Source: Duganella callida (GTDB lineage: Bacteria > Pseudomonadota > Gammaproteobacteria > Burkholderiales > Burkholderiaceae_D). From it: a stretch of 64,000 bases of DNA. The notes under the pieces are model-generated. The model worked only from the letters and a program-made list of their open reading frames with translations. It was not told where the DNA came from and made no database searches. The position numbers and the translations under genes were made by a program. Shown here in pieces: positions 48,301 to 55,745 of the stretch (its first letter is position 1; every line of letters starts with the position of its first letter). The stretch covers positions 1 through 64,000 of the forward strand of contig NZ_SPVG01000248.1 in assembly GCF_004614165.1 (NCBI RefSeq), read 5' to 3'.

Positions 48301-48453
48301 GCAGGTATTCCGGGTTTCGGTGCTGCGCGCCAGTTTGTATTGCCGGACTTCAGCCAAAGCTGTAGCCGGCGCAAAACCAAGCAGCGCGATGCTCGAACCC
48401 GCGATGGTCGCGCCAGTTACCCGAAGGAACTGGCGTCTGGACATCTGGTTCAT
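45382..48453 (-). CDS. fdoG: Formate dehydrogenase alpha subunit, selenocysteine-containing
   Basis: 1023 residues when the in-frame TGA (47863-47865) is read as selenocysteine 197. The context NQARV-U-HGPTVA is that of E. coli FdnG/FdoG, where Sec binds Mo/W. A Tat signal (SRRQFLRVTGAT) and an N-terminal [4Fe-4S] motif (CPYCSVGCG ... CPKG) are present. It oxidises formate in the periplasm with a bis-MGD cofactor. The ATG at 48453 has GAGG 7 bases upstream; the frame is open further up but homology starts here. Read without Sec, the gene would wrongly look split at 47863. Confidence 0.95.
47824..47865 (-). promoter_or_regulatory. SECIS element following the fdoG UGA codon
   Basis: The UGA is followed at once by CACGGTCCAACGGTGGCAGG, near-identical by eye to the E. 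coli fdnG context. A hairpin forms with the apical stem GGC/GCC around AGGTCTT, which contains the GGTCT loop core recognised by SelB. Because it lies in the coding region, it also encodes HGPTVAGLASTFG. Confidence 0.88.
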
Positions 48454-48520
48454 GAGAAAGCCTCTCTGTGATAGGGAAAGACGTGTCGAGTGTAGCACCA
48501 TCAAAAATGATGGGGCGCAA

Positions 48521-48532
48521 TGACACATGTCA
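48521..48532 (-). promoter_or_regulatory. Inverted repeat TGACA-N2-TGTCA in the fdoG promoter region
   Basis: On the minus strand a TTGACA hexamer (48528-48533), usable as -35, is part of the palindrome TGACA-N2-TGTCA. A 6-bp stem-loop CCATCA-TTTT-TGATGG lies downstream (48498-48513), and an extended -10 candidate TGCTACACT is at 48489-48497. The -35 to -10 spacing is not consensus, so the actual start point is open. The palindrome may be an operator for a formate- or oxygen-responsive regulator. Confidence 0.4.
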
Positions 48533-48568
48533 ATTGTTGCGTTTGCGCCAGCGCAATATCTATTGTGG

Positions 48569-50071
48569 TTATTGCTTATCGACGTCAACAACGTTAACAA
48601 TTATTTTATTATAGCAACTCCTTAATAACTTGTAGTTATAGAACTTACTATAAGTTCCCAGCCTCGCCGCCTGACAAAGGGGAGGGAAGGCTGTCTCTTT
48701 CTCGTTATACAGCATGCGCACGACAGTTTCGCCTGCTACATTTCGATACAAATCCCATTGGATATTGGCGGCCATCGGGGCCACTTCGTCGCCGCGCCAG
48801 TTGCTGTGTTGATAACTGTAGGGCAGGTGCGCCGGCAGTGGCTCCGACATGCCGCTCAGGCCGAACGCGGCGGCCAGCGGGATCACGGTCTCGGCGTGAG
48901 CGAAGCGCAGCTTGGCCGCGTGCGACAGGTCGCCGGCCGCAATGGCATCGGCTTCCTTGAAAAAGTCGGCTAGCAGGTGGCCGGCCATGCGCCAGTTGAG
49001 GTCGCCGTTTTCTGCGCGGCCCGGTCCTTTTTCATAGAACGCGATGGCGTCTTCCGTTTCGGCGTAGACGCGGGCCTGATCCGGCGCAATGTAACGGGTG
49101 AAGTCGGCTTTGAGTTCGGCCTGCATATCGGCTGCTGCCGCGTACATTTCGTACAGCGCCAATGCGGCTTCGGTGGCGTTGACGATGTGCGTGTCGCCGT
49201 CGCCTTCCAGATGATTGGTAAATTTGCCGTCGGCGCTGGTGTAGTCGCGCGTGCCCGTATTGGCGGCGCTGCGCTGGCCGGCGTCCAGGGCCTCGATGAA
49301 GGCGGGCTTGAAGATGCCCGCCAGCGTCGTCCGCGCCGCGGCCTTCAGTCCGGGCCGGGCGTGGATGTCGGCCTCGATGGCTTTCAGCGTCTCGCTTCTG
49401 GCCCAGCGCTGATAGGCCAGACTGGCCTCATAGGTCGGCCGCAGCTGATCGGTGACCTGGTCCTGTTTGCCCAGCTTGTGGAAGTAGAGCAGAAAGCGGT
49501 CGGTGCCGGCATCGACCAACGGCTGCAGCGACGGCTGCCGCTGCACCAGCGCGCGGCTGAAGAAGTAGCCGCTGTCCACCGCACGGTCCTTGCCCGAGGT
49601 GACGACGATGATTTTGCGTCCGTCCCGCGCCGCGCTGTCGAACAGCGATGGCAGCCGCGCATACAGGCGCTGTGCCATTTGCGTATGTTCCTGCACACCC
49701 TGCAGGCTCTCGTTGCCGTAGCCCGGCTTGCTGATGCCTGCCACGCCGTAACCGAGCAAGGCGTTCGCCTTCATCATCGCTTCCAGATCGGCGCCCAGCT
49801 GTTTGCCGAGCGGCGTGAGGGCGTCTTCGCGTTGTGCCAGCCGCCAGAGGTTGTATAGCGCCAGATCGGTCTTGAAACTGCTCAGCCCTCGCGAACCGTG
49901 GCGCGCGAGGAGCTGGGTGTACACCGGCCGATAGCCGGCCGGCGGCGCCTCGTAGCTGGCGCTGTCCTGCTGCGGCTGATACGGCGTCTTGGTCTGATAA
50001 TACTGCTCGCCCAAGGCGTTCGACAGCAACAGGGACAGCGCGGCGCCAGCCGCAAGGCACAGAGGTTTCAT
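48569..50071 (-). CDS. Secreted histidine phosphatase, branch 2 (phytase/MINPP-like)
   Basis: 500 residues. A signal peptide (about 1-21, ending ALGEQ) marks export. The catalytic motif RHGSR occurs in LLARHGSRGL, and the distal proton-donor motif is HAE in FAHAETVIPLAA (HAE type, as in MINPP-like enzymes rather than HD). Multiple inositol polyphosphate phosphatase or another phosphomonoesterase activity is likely. It starts 3 bases after the stop of the TonB-dependent receptor gene, so the two form an operon. Confidence 0.82.
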   Translation of the reverse strand: MKPLCLAAGAALSLLLSNALGEQYYQTKTPYQPQQDSASYEAPPAGYRPVYTQLLARHGSRGLSSFKTDLALYNLWRLAQREDALTPLGKQLGADLEAMMKANALLGYGVAGISKPGYGNESLQGVQEHTQMAQRLYARLPSLFDSAARDGRKIIVVTSGKDRAVDSGYFFSRALVQRQPSLQPLVDAGTDRFLLYFHKLGKQDQVTDQLRPTYEASLAYQRWARSETLKAIEADIHARPGLKAAARTTLAGIFKPAFIEALDAGQRSAANTGTRDYTSADGKFTNHLEGDGDTHIVNATEAALALYEMYAAAADMQAELKADFTRYIAPDQARVYAETEDAIAFYEKGPGRAENGDLNWRMAGHLLADFFKEADAIAAGDLSHAAKLRFAHAETVIPLAAAFGLSGMSEPLPAHLPYSYQHSNWRGDEVAPMAANIQWDLYRNVAGETVVRMLYNEKETAFPPLCQAARLGTYSKFYNYKLLRSCYNKIIVNVVDVDKQ

Positions 50072-50074
50072 ACC

Positions 50075-52183
50075 TTAGAAGTCTACGCGAACATTCACGC
50101 TGGCGGTGCGCGGCGAGCCGATGTTCAGGTAGTTCTCCTGATAGTAAGTCCAGTACTTGCGGTTGGCGATGTTGGAGATGTTCGCGCGCACGCTGACCAT
50201 CTTGCCCAAGTAGCGGTGACGGTAATTGAAACCGGCGTCGAACAGGGTGTACGCCGGCAGCGTGTTGGCATTGGCCGCATCCATCGCCAGTTCGCCCAGA
50301 TACTGGGTGCCGGCGTGCAGCGCCAGGCCGGGCAGCACTTCGCGCCAGGTGGCCTGCACCGACAGCTGGCGGCGCGGCGCGCCCACGGCGCGTTTGCCGC
50401 TGTAGCCCGGCGCCGCGTCTTCCAGCGTCGCGCGCAGGAACATCGCGCCTCCTTCGATCGACAGGTTTTTCGCCGCCTGCACCACGGTGTTGAACTCCAC
50501 GCCTTCGTACTTGGTCTGGCCGTCCGACACGTACACGTTGGCGGCGTTGGTGTACTGCGCACCGCGTTCGATGTGGAACAGGGCGGCGGTGGCGTTCCAC
50601 CAGCTGCGCTCCGTCTTGACGCCGACTTCCGACTGCTTGCTCTTGATCGGCGCGAACACCTGGTTGGCGTTGACGGTGGAGGTCGGCGCGGTGGCTGCCT
50701 GTTCCAGCGCCTCCACGTAGCTGGCGTACAGCGTGGTGTCGGCGGCCGGCTTATACATCAGCGCCACGGTCGGCGTGGTCTTGTTGGCCGGGTAGCTGGC
50801 GGTGACGGCGCCCTTGGCCGAAAACGCGGTATCGACAAACCGGGTGTAGCGCAGGCCGCCGAGCACCGACCAGTTTTCGTTCAGCCTGACGGTGTCGCTG
50901 GCGAAGGCGGCTTCCTGTCGCGTGGCTTCATCGCGGTAAGTGCCGCCGCTGTAGTTGATGTTCCAGACGTTCAGGATGTTCGGCGCGTAAAGGTTGCCGG
51001 TGCCGATGTAAGTCTTGGGCGTAGTGACCGACGACGTCGATTCCAGATTCTGCGACATCAGGCCGAAGATCGCTTCGTGCGTCAGGCCGGCGGTATCAAA
51101 CGTGCCGTTGATGCTGGCCTGGGTTTGTTCGAAGCGGTAGCCGTGCAGTTCCGAGGTCACGCGGTCGCGGTAGTCGCCGTTGTTGGCGGTGATGTAGTAC
51201 TGGTCCTTCTTGTACACACGGGTCGAATCCGAGGTGCGGTAGGAGGCATTGACCGTCCACTCCGGATTCAAACGGTATTCGATGCCGGCGGTGGCCAGCG
51301 TGTATTCGACGTCGCTGCCGGCGCCGATGCTATTCAGCTTGCTGTCGCCGGCGATCGGCGCCGGCACCTTGAAGTTCGGCGCGATGATGATGTCCGTGCC
51401 ACCGACGCTGTTGCGGCGCTGGTAGATGCTGTCGTAGGTCAGCGCCAGATCCTTGGTCACGCGCCATTCCAGATTCACGGCGGCGGCGTTGCGCTTGATC
51501 GAACCGCTTTCTTCCTGCAGGTTGCCGTCTTCGTGCAGCAGGTTGAGACGGTAGCCGAAGCCGCCTTCCTCGCCCAGGCGACCACCCATGTCGATGTGTT
51601 CCTTGATCGCGCCGCCTTCCTGATAACCCAGCGCCGCGCTGAAGCTCGGGCTGGTGGTCGGGCGCTTGCTGACGTAGTTGACGATGCCGCCCGGCGAACC
51701 GAAGCCGTACATATAACCGGTGAGGCCCTTCATCACCTCCACCGATTCGAACATCTCCAGCGGCATCTCGGTGCCGCGGTTGACGTTGGCCAGGCCGTTG
51801 ACCTTGTAGCCGTTCAGGTCATCCAGGCGCAGGCCGCGCATCTGGATGGTGGCTGGGTGAGTGGAGATGGGCGGCGAGATGGCGGTGACGGAAGCGTCGT
51901 ATTTGAGGACTTCGGAAATGCTGGTGGCCAGACGGTCTTCGATCTCGTCGCTGGAAACGGCCTTGGTGGAGAAGGGCGTATCGAGTTCCGACTTGCGTCC
52001 CAGTGCGCCGCTGCTGACGCTGTCGCCGAGTTTTTTCTTTTCGACGCTGGCCTTGACTTCAACGGTGGACAGGGCGCCGCCGAGGTCTTCCGCCGCCATG
52101 GCGGAGACATGAAGCGCGCACAGGCCGGCGGCGGCCAGTGCGAGGTGCAGGCGGGAAGGAACGAAAACAGTTTTCGAGGACAT
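50075..52183 (-). CDS. TonB-dependent outer-membrane receptor
   Basis: 702 residues. A signal peptide ends SAMAAED. A plug domain follows (about 60-175) with IQMRGLRLDDLNGYKVNGL and the conserved YGFGSPGGIVNYVSKRP, and then a 22-strand-type barrel ending in Phe (VNVRVDF). The plug resembles ferric-siderophore receptors of the FhuE/FpvA group, but the co-transcribed secreted phosphatase opens other possibilities such as uptake of a phosphorylated ligand. It lies 100 bases downstream of the sugar kinase gene on the same strand. Confidence 0.88.
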   Translation of the reverse strand: MSSKTVFVPSRLHLALAAAGLCALHVSAMAAEDLGGALSTVEVKASVEKKKLGDSVSSGALGRKSELDTPFSTKAVSSDEIEDRLATSISEVLKYDASVTAISPPISTHPATIQMRGLRLDDLNGYKVNGLANVNRGTEMPLEMFESVEVMKGLTGYMYGFGSPGGIVNYVSKRPTTSPSFSAALGYQEGGAIKEHIDMGGRLGEEGGFGYRLNLLHEDGNLQEESGSIKRNAAAVNLEWRVTKDLALTYDSIYQRRNSVGGTDIIIAPNFKVPAPIAGDSKLNSIGAGSDVEYTLATAGIEYRLNPEWTVNASYRTSDSTRVYKKDQYYITANNGDYRDRVTSELHGYRFEQTQASINGTFDTAGLTHEAIFGLMSQNLESTSSVTTPKTYIGTGNLYAPNILNVWNINYSGGTYRDEATRQEAAFASDTVRLNENWSVLGGLRYTRFVDTAFSAKGAVTASYPANKTTPTVALMYKPAADTTLYASYVEALEQAATAPTSTVNANQVFAPIKSKQSEVGVKTERSWWNATAALFHIERGAQYTNAANVYVSDGQTKYEGVEFNTVVQAAKNLSIEGGAMFLRATLEDAAPGYSGKRAVGAPRRQLSVQATWREVLPGLALHAGTQYLGELAMDAANANTLPAYTLFDAGFNYRHRYLGKMVSVRANISNIANRKYWTYYQENYLNIGSPRTASVNVRVDF

Positions 52184-52283
52184 GAAGAACCTGAAGAGAG
52201 TTGGACATAAAGCCCGCTATCGTAGTGGGCGCATATGACGCCCTGATGACGAAGCGACCCTGTCTTCTTCAGGTTCAATCGAT

Positions 52284-53189
52284 TTACAACAGCTTTTCGA
52301 TATCGCTCAGCGATGGCGGCGTTGCGCCCTGCGCCATGCAGGCGGCGGCACCGGCGGCCACCGAAAAGCGCAGATGGTCGAGCGGCGCGGCGTCCGCGCG
52401 GTGCATCATGCTCCAGGCCAGCGCGGCGATGCTGGCGTCCCCGGCGCCGACGGTATCGACCACCAGCACCTGCGCCGCCGGCAGGTTCCACTCCTGATCG
52501 CCGATGTGCAGCGACGCGCCATCGCCGCCCTTGGTGTACAGACAGGCCGCGCCCGGATTCCAGCCGCGCAGCGTGGCGAAGGCGCCGGCGATATCGTCGG
52601 TACGGAACAGTCCCGCCAGATCTTCTTCCGACACCTTGATCACGTCCGCCAGCTCGGTCATGCGGCGCAAGGTGGCGTCGTAGCTGGCATCCATCAGCAG
52701 GCGGTAATTCGGATCGTAGCTGATGCGCACGCCGCGCTGCTTCAGACGCTCCGCCAGCGCGATCAGCTTGCCGGCCAGCGGCTGGCGCGCCAGACTGATA
52801 CCGCCGAAATGCACCCAGCGGCAATGCGCCTCCCAGCCGTCCGGCAATTGCGCCGCGTCGAACTGCAGGTCGGCGCTATTCTCGCCGATGAAGAAATAGG
52901 CCGGAGGATCGGTACGGTGCACGATGGCCAGCAGTGGCGCATGATCGCAGCGCTGCAAAAAGCGCAGATCGAGGCGTGCCGCCTCGCTGGCCTGCCACAG
53001 CGCGTCGCCGAACACGTCGCGGCTGATGGCGCCGGCGAAGGCGGTCGGCTCGTCCAGTTTTGCCATGGCGCGCGCCACGTTCCAGGTCGAGCCACCGACC
53101 TGGCTGAGCCAGTGCTGCCGGTCCGGCCCCTGCACGATCATGTCGGTCAGCGCCTCGCCCGCGGCGACGAAGGTGGGAAAGCCAGCCAT
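52284..53189 (-). CDS. PfkB-family carbohydrate kinase, fructokinase-like
   Basis: 301 residues. GEALTDMI opens the fold, GGSTWNVARAMAKL is the first PfkB motif, and VDTVGAGDASIAALAW the second, with the catalytic Asp in GAGD. GDNSADLQF-like GENSADLQFDA fits bacterial fructokinases. It would phosphorylate fructose made by the co-encoded isomerase. The ATG is one base after the epimerase stop. Mannokinase or another hexokinase activity cannot be excluded. Confidence 0.82.
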   Translation of the reverse strand: MAGFPTFVAAGEALTDMIVQGPDRQHWLSQVGGSTWNVARAMAKLDEPTAFAGAISRDVFGDALWQASEAARLDLRFLQRCDHAPLLAIVHRTDPPAYFFIGENSADLQFDAAQLPDGWEAHCRWVHFGGISLARQPLAGKLIALAERLKQRGVRISYDPNYRLLMDASYDATLRRMTELADVIKVSEEDLAGLFRTDDIAGAFATLRGWNPGAACLYTKGGDGASLHIGDQEWNLPAAQVLVVDTVGAGDASIAALAWSMMHRADAAPLDHLRFSVAAGAAACMAQGATPPSLSDIEKLL

Positions 53190-53190
53190 A

Positions 53191-54402
53191 TCAATCCTTC
53201 TTCAACACGTTCAGCACTTCATAGCAGGCGCCCATGGTGTGGTAGTCCACCTTGCCGGCCGGGCTTTTCTCGTCGGTCAGCTTGCTGTTGTCGGCGCCGA
53301 GGATGCGGTACCAGGCGCCATAACGATGGTCGACGAAATGCTCCCAGCTGTAACCCCAGATCTTGTCGTACCAGGTCCAGTAGCGCGCTTCGCCGGTGCG
53401 GGCGGCCAGCAGGGCGGCGGTGGCCAGGCTTTCCGCCTGCACCCAGAAGTATTTGAGATCGTCGCAGATGCTGCCGTCGGGGGCGAAGCCGTAGTAGATG
53501 CCGCCGTGTTCATGGTCCCAGGCCTTGGCCAGCGCCGCATCGAACAGCTCCACAGCGCGCGGCAGCAGCCAGTTCGGATTCAGCGACAGGTGCGGCGCGT
53601 GACGCTCAAGCAGCAGCAGCAGCTTGGCCCACTCGGTGAGGTGGCCGGGCTGATAGCCCCATGGACGGAAGATGTTGGACTTGTTGTGACGGTTGTATTC
53701 CGCATCCACCGACCAGTCGGAATGATAGTGTTCCCACACCATGTTGTCGGCCAGCGAAGCCTGACGGATGGTGATGTTGTGCGCCAGCGTTTCCGCGCGC
53801 AGCAGATAATCGCGCTTGCCGGTGGCTTCGAAGGCGGCGATCAGGGCTTCGCAGGCGTGCATGTTGGCGTTCTGGCCGCGATAGCTGTCGAGGATCGACC
53901 AATCGGCGCTGGCCTCGTCGGCGTACAGACCGTATTCAGGCTCCCAGAAGCGCTTCTCCATCAATTCGAAGGTCTCGGCAATCCAGTCGGCGGCCTGGGT
54001 CTCACCGGCCATCAGCGCATGGCTGTAGGCCAGCAGCACGAAGGCCAGGCCGTAGCAGTGATTGGTGCCGTCGATGACGGTGCGTACTCCATCCTTCCAT
54101 TCCAGCTGCCAGGCGTAGCCGCCGGTGTGCGGATTGCGGTGCGTCTCGCGCAGGAAGGATAGCGCGTGGCGCAGGCGCTGGCGGTCTTCCGTATCCCCGA
54201 ATTGCCGCCACGCCATCGCGTAATTGAAAACGAAGCGCGTGCTGCTGACCAGATGGCGGGTATGCGCATCGTAGACCGTACCGTCGTCCTTATAGAAGTG
54301 GTACAAGCCGCCCGTCGGGTCGATGCAGCGGCTGTCGTAAAACTGCTTGGTGTGGCGGATGTGGTTCAGCATGGTGGTGCGGGAGCGGAAGTCAGGGGCC
54401 AT
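53191..54402 (-). CDS. AGE-family epimerase/isomerase, probable D-mannose isomerase
   Basis: 403 residues with the (alpha/alpha)6 barrel pattern of N-acylglucosamine 2-epimerase / YihS-like enzymes. Conserved His-containing segments are TNHCYGLAFVLLAYS, QNANMHACEALIAAFE, FRPWGYQPGHLTEWAKLL and KYFWVQAESLATAALL. Mannose isomerases of this family interconvert mannose and fructose. Context (mannanase, GH2 enzyme, fructokinase) favours that over GlcNAc 2-epimerase. It begins 2 bases after the lacI stop. Confidence 0.83.
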   Translation of the reverse strand: MAPDFRSRTTMLNHIRHTKQFYDSRCIDPTGGLYHFYKDDGTVYDAHTRHLVSSTRFVFNYAMAWRQFGDTEDRQRLRHALSFLRETHRNPHTGGYAWQLEWKDGVRTVIDGTNHCYGLAFVLLAYSHALMAGETQAADWIAETFELMEKRFWEPEYGLYADEASADWSILDSYRGQNANMHACEALIAAFEATGKRDYLLRAETLAHNITIRQASLADNMVWEHYHSDWSVDAEYNRHNKSNIFRPWGYQPGHLTEWAKLLLLLERHAPHLSLNPNWLLPRAVELFDAALAKAWDHEHGGIYYGFAPDGSICDDLKYFWVQAESLATAALLAARTGEARYWTWYDKIWGYSWEHFVDHRYGAWYRILGADNSKLTDEKSPAGKVDYHTMGACYEVLNVLKKD

Positions 54403-54404
54403 TA

Positions 54405-55433
54405 TCAGGTCCGTTTGAAAGTTACCAGGTTTTTAGGTCGCCAGCCGTCCATGACAGTGCTGGCGCGTACGATTAATTCGACCGGCGCAGTCTTCTCCAC
54501 CGGTACGTCATGCGGGCCGTTGAGCAGCATATCCACGCCCAACTCGCCCAAAGCCTTCTTGTCGATGCGCAGCGTGGTGAGCGGGCGGTGTCCCAGCACG
54601 GCGGTCGAGATATCGTCGAAGCCGACGATCGCCACATCGTGCGGCACCTTCAGGCCTTTCGACAGACAGCAGCGCATGGCCACCAGCGCAGCGCTGTCGT
54701 TGTAGCAGAACACCGCATCGGGCGGATGCGGCAGATTCAATAACTGCTCCATCGCTTCCCAGGCGCCGGACTCCAGGTCGACGCCATCGGGCAGACAGGC
54801 TTCCAGGCGCGGATCGGCGAGGATGCCCTCCTCGAACAGCGCCTGGCGATAGCCGCGCGCGCGCTCGCGGATGCTGTAGTGCGCCAGCGGCCCGGAGATG
54901 AAACCGACGCGCGTGCGGCCGGTGTCGATCAAATGCTTGGTGGCCAGGTAGCCGCCCATCATATTGTCCGGATTGACCGAGCTGTAACCGCGCAGCTTCA
55001 TATCGATCAGCACCAGCTGCTTGCCGGTGGAGCGCAACGCGCTGAGCGTCTCCGGCTCGAAGAAACCGGCGCAGACGATACCGTCCGGCGCGTGCATGCG
55101 GATCTGATCGATCAGGCCATCGGCCGGGCCGACCGCCATGAAAGACAGCACGATACCCTGCTTGCGGCAGGCTTCCTCGGCGCCGTGCAGCACGGGAGAA
55201 TAGAACGGACTGCTGGCCGCCGTATTGTGCTGGCGATGCAGCAGGAAAGTCAGGCGGCGCAGACGTTTCGGGCGCAGTTTCTGAAAATCGTAGCCCAGGT
55301 CGCGGGCCGTTTCCAGCACCATCTGGCGCGTTGTTTCGGTAAGTCCCGGCTCATTTTTCAAAGCCCGTGAAATCGTCCCCGCCGATACGCCGGCGACCCG
55401 GGCGATATCCCTGATCGTGACATTCGTGCTCAA
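54405..55433 (-). CDS. LacI-family transcriptional regulator
   Basis: 342 residues. The helix-turn-helix is TIRDIARVAGVSAGTISRAL (6-25), followed by the hinge and a periplasmic-binding-protein-like sugar-sensing domain. It heads the operon with the epimerase and kinase, and is divergent from the mannanase gene. It probably binds the two GTTTAG-N9-CTAAAC sites in the intergenic region and is released by a mannan-derived sugar; ligand and sites are inferred. The ATG at 55433 has a weak GGAG-like sequence upstream. Confidence 0.9.
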   Translation of the reverse strand: MSTNVTIRDIARVAGVSAGTISRALKNEPGLTETTRQMVLETARDLGYDFQKLRPKRLRRLTFLLHRQHNTAASSPFYSPVLHGAEEACRKQGIVLSFMAVGPADGLIDQIRMHAPDGIVCAGFFEPETLSALRSTGKQLVLIDMKLRGYSSVNPDNMMGGYLATKHLIDTGRTRVGFISGPLAHYSIRERARGYRQALFEEGILADPRLEACLPDGVDLESGAWEAMEQLLNLPHPPDAVFCYNDSAALVAMRCCLSKGLKVPHDVAIVGFDDISTAVLGHRPLTTLRIDKKALGELGVDMLLNGPHDVPVEKTAPVELIVRASTVMDGWRPKNLVTFKRT

Positions 55434-55512
55434 TCCTGGTCTCCTTTATTGTGGTGGCAGTCTTGCATAAGCGTCTACAGCCGGTCAAACGGCACCTGAA
55501 ATTTGGCAGGCA

Positions 55513-55533
55513 GTTTAGCGCAATTTACTAAAC
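55513..55533. promoter_or_regulatory. Predicted LacI operator 1 (GTTTAG-N9-CTAAAC)
   Basis: Perfect inverted half-sites GTTTAG and CTAAAC spaced by 9 bases, 80 bases upstream of the lacI-family start. An identical half-site pair with the same 9-base spacing recurs at 55646-55666. Two such matches in one 312-base divergent promoter region point to a regulator-binding site. Confidence 0.7.
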
Positions 55534-55553
55534 AAGCTCTCGCTGCCTTGAAG

Positions 55554-55641
55554 TCGGGGGCAGAGCCGACATTCGGACACGAGCTCTGCCGTTGCTCCGC
55601 CTGGGGTTGATGCCGTGTCCGAAGGTCGGCTCCGACCCCGA
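55554..55641. repeat. Inverted repeat, diverged copy of the 5288 element
   Basis: 28-base arms (55554-55581 and 55614-55641) match with three mismatches around a 32-base centre. The left arm shares GAGCCGACATTCGGACACG with the repeat between hscB and hscA. It lies exactly between the two predicted operators, which suggests it was inserted into an existing control region. With the operators it accounts for most of the 312-base gap between lacI and the mannanase gene. Confidence 0.85.
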
Positions 55642-55645
55642 TCGT

Positions 55646-55666
55646 GTTTAGTGAAGATGGCTAAAC
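55646..55666. promoter_or_regulatory. Predicted LacI operator 2 (GTTTAG-N9-CTAAAC)
   Basis: Same half-sites and spacing as operator 1, located 79 bases before the mannanase start. A possible promoter for the mannanase lies downstream: TTGACC at 55690-55695 and CAGAAT at 55713-55718, with a 17-base spacer. The centre-to-centre distance between the two operators is 133 bases, which would allow DNA looping. Confidence 0.7.
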
Positions 55667-55745
55667 TGCGACCGAATTGCGCTTGTTGTTTGACCGCCCG
55701 CCGGCACCCATGCAGAATCGTTTCAATAACTACAAGGAGTGAGAC

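Noticed and set aside
49898..52210. Plus-strand open frame of 770 codons opposite the TonB receptor
   Set aside because: Shadow of the receptor gene; Gly/Val/Arg/His-biased sequence without domains.
55554..55641. The repeat as a normal intrinsic terminator of lacI or the mannanase operon
   Set aside because: It lies upstream of both divergent genes, has no T-run, and shares sequence with the element at 5288.
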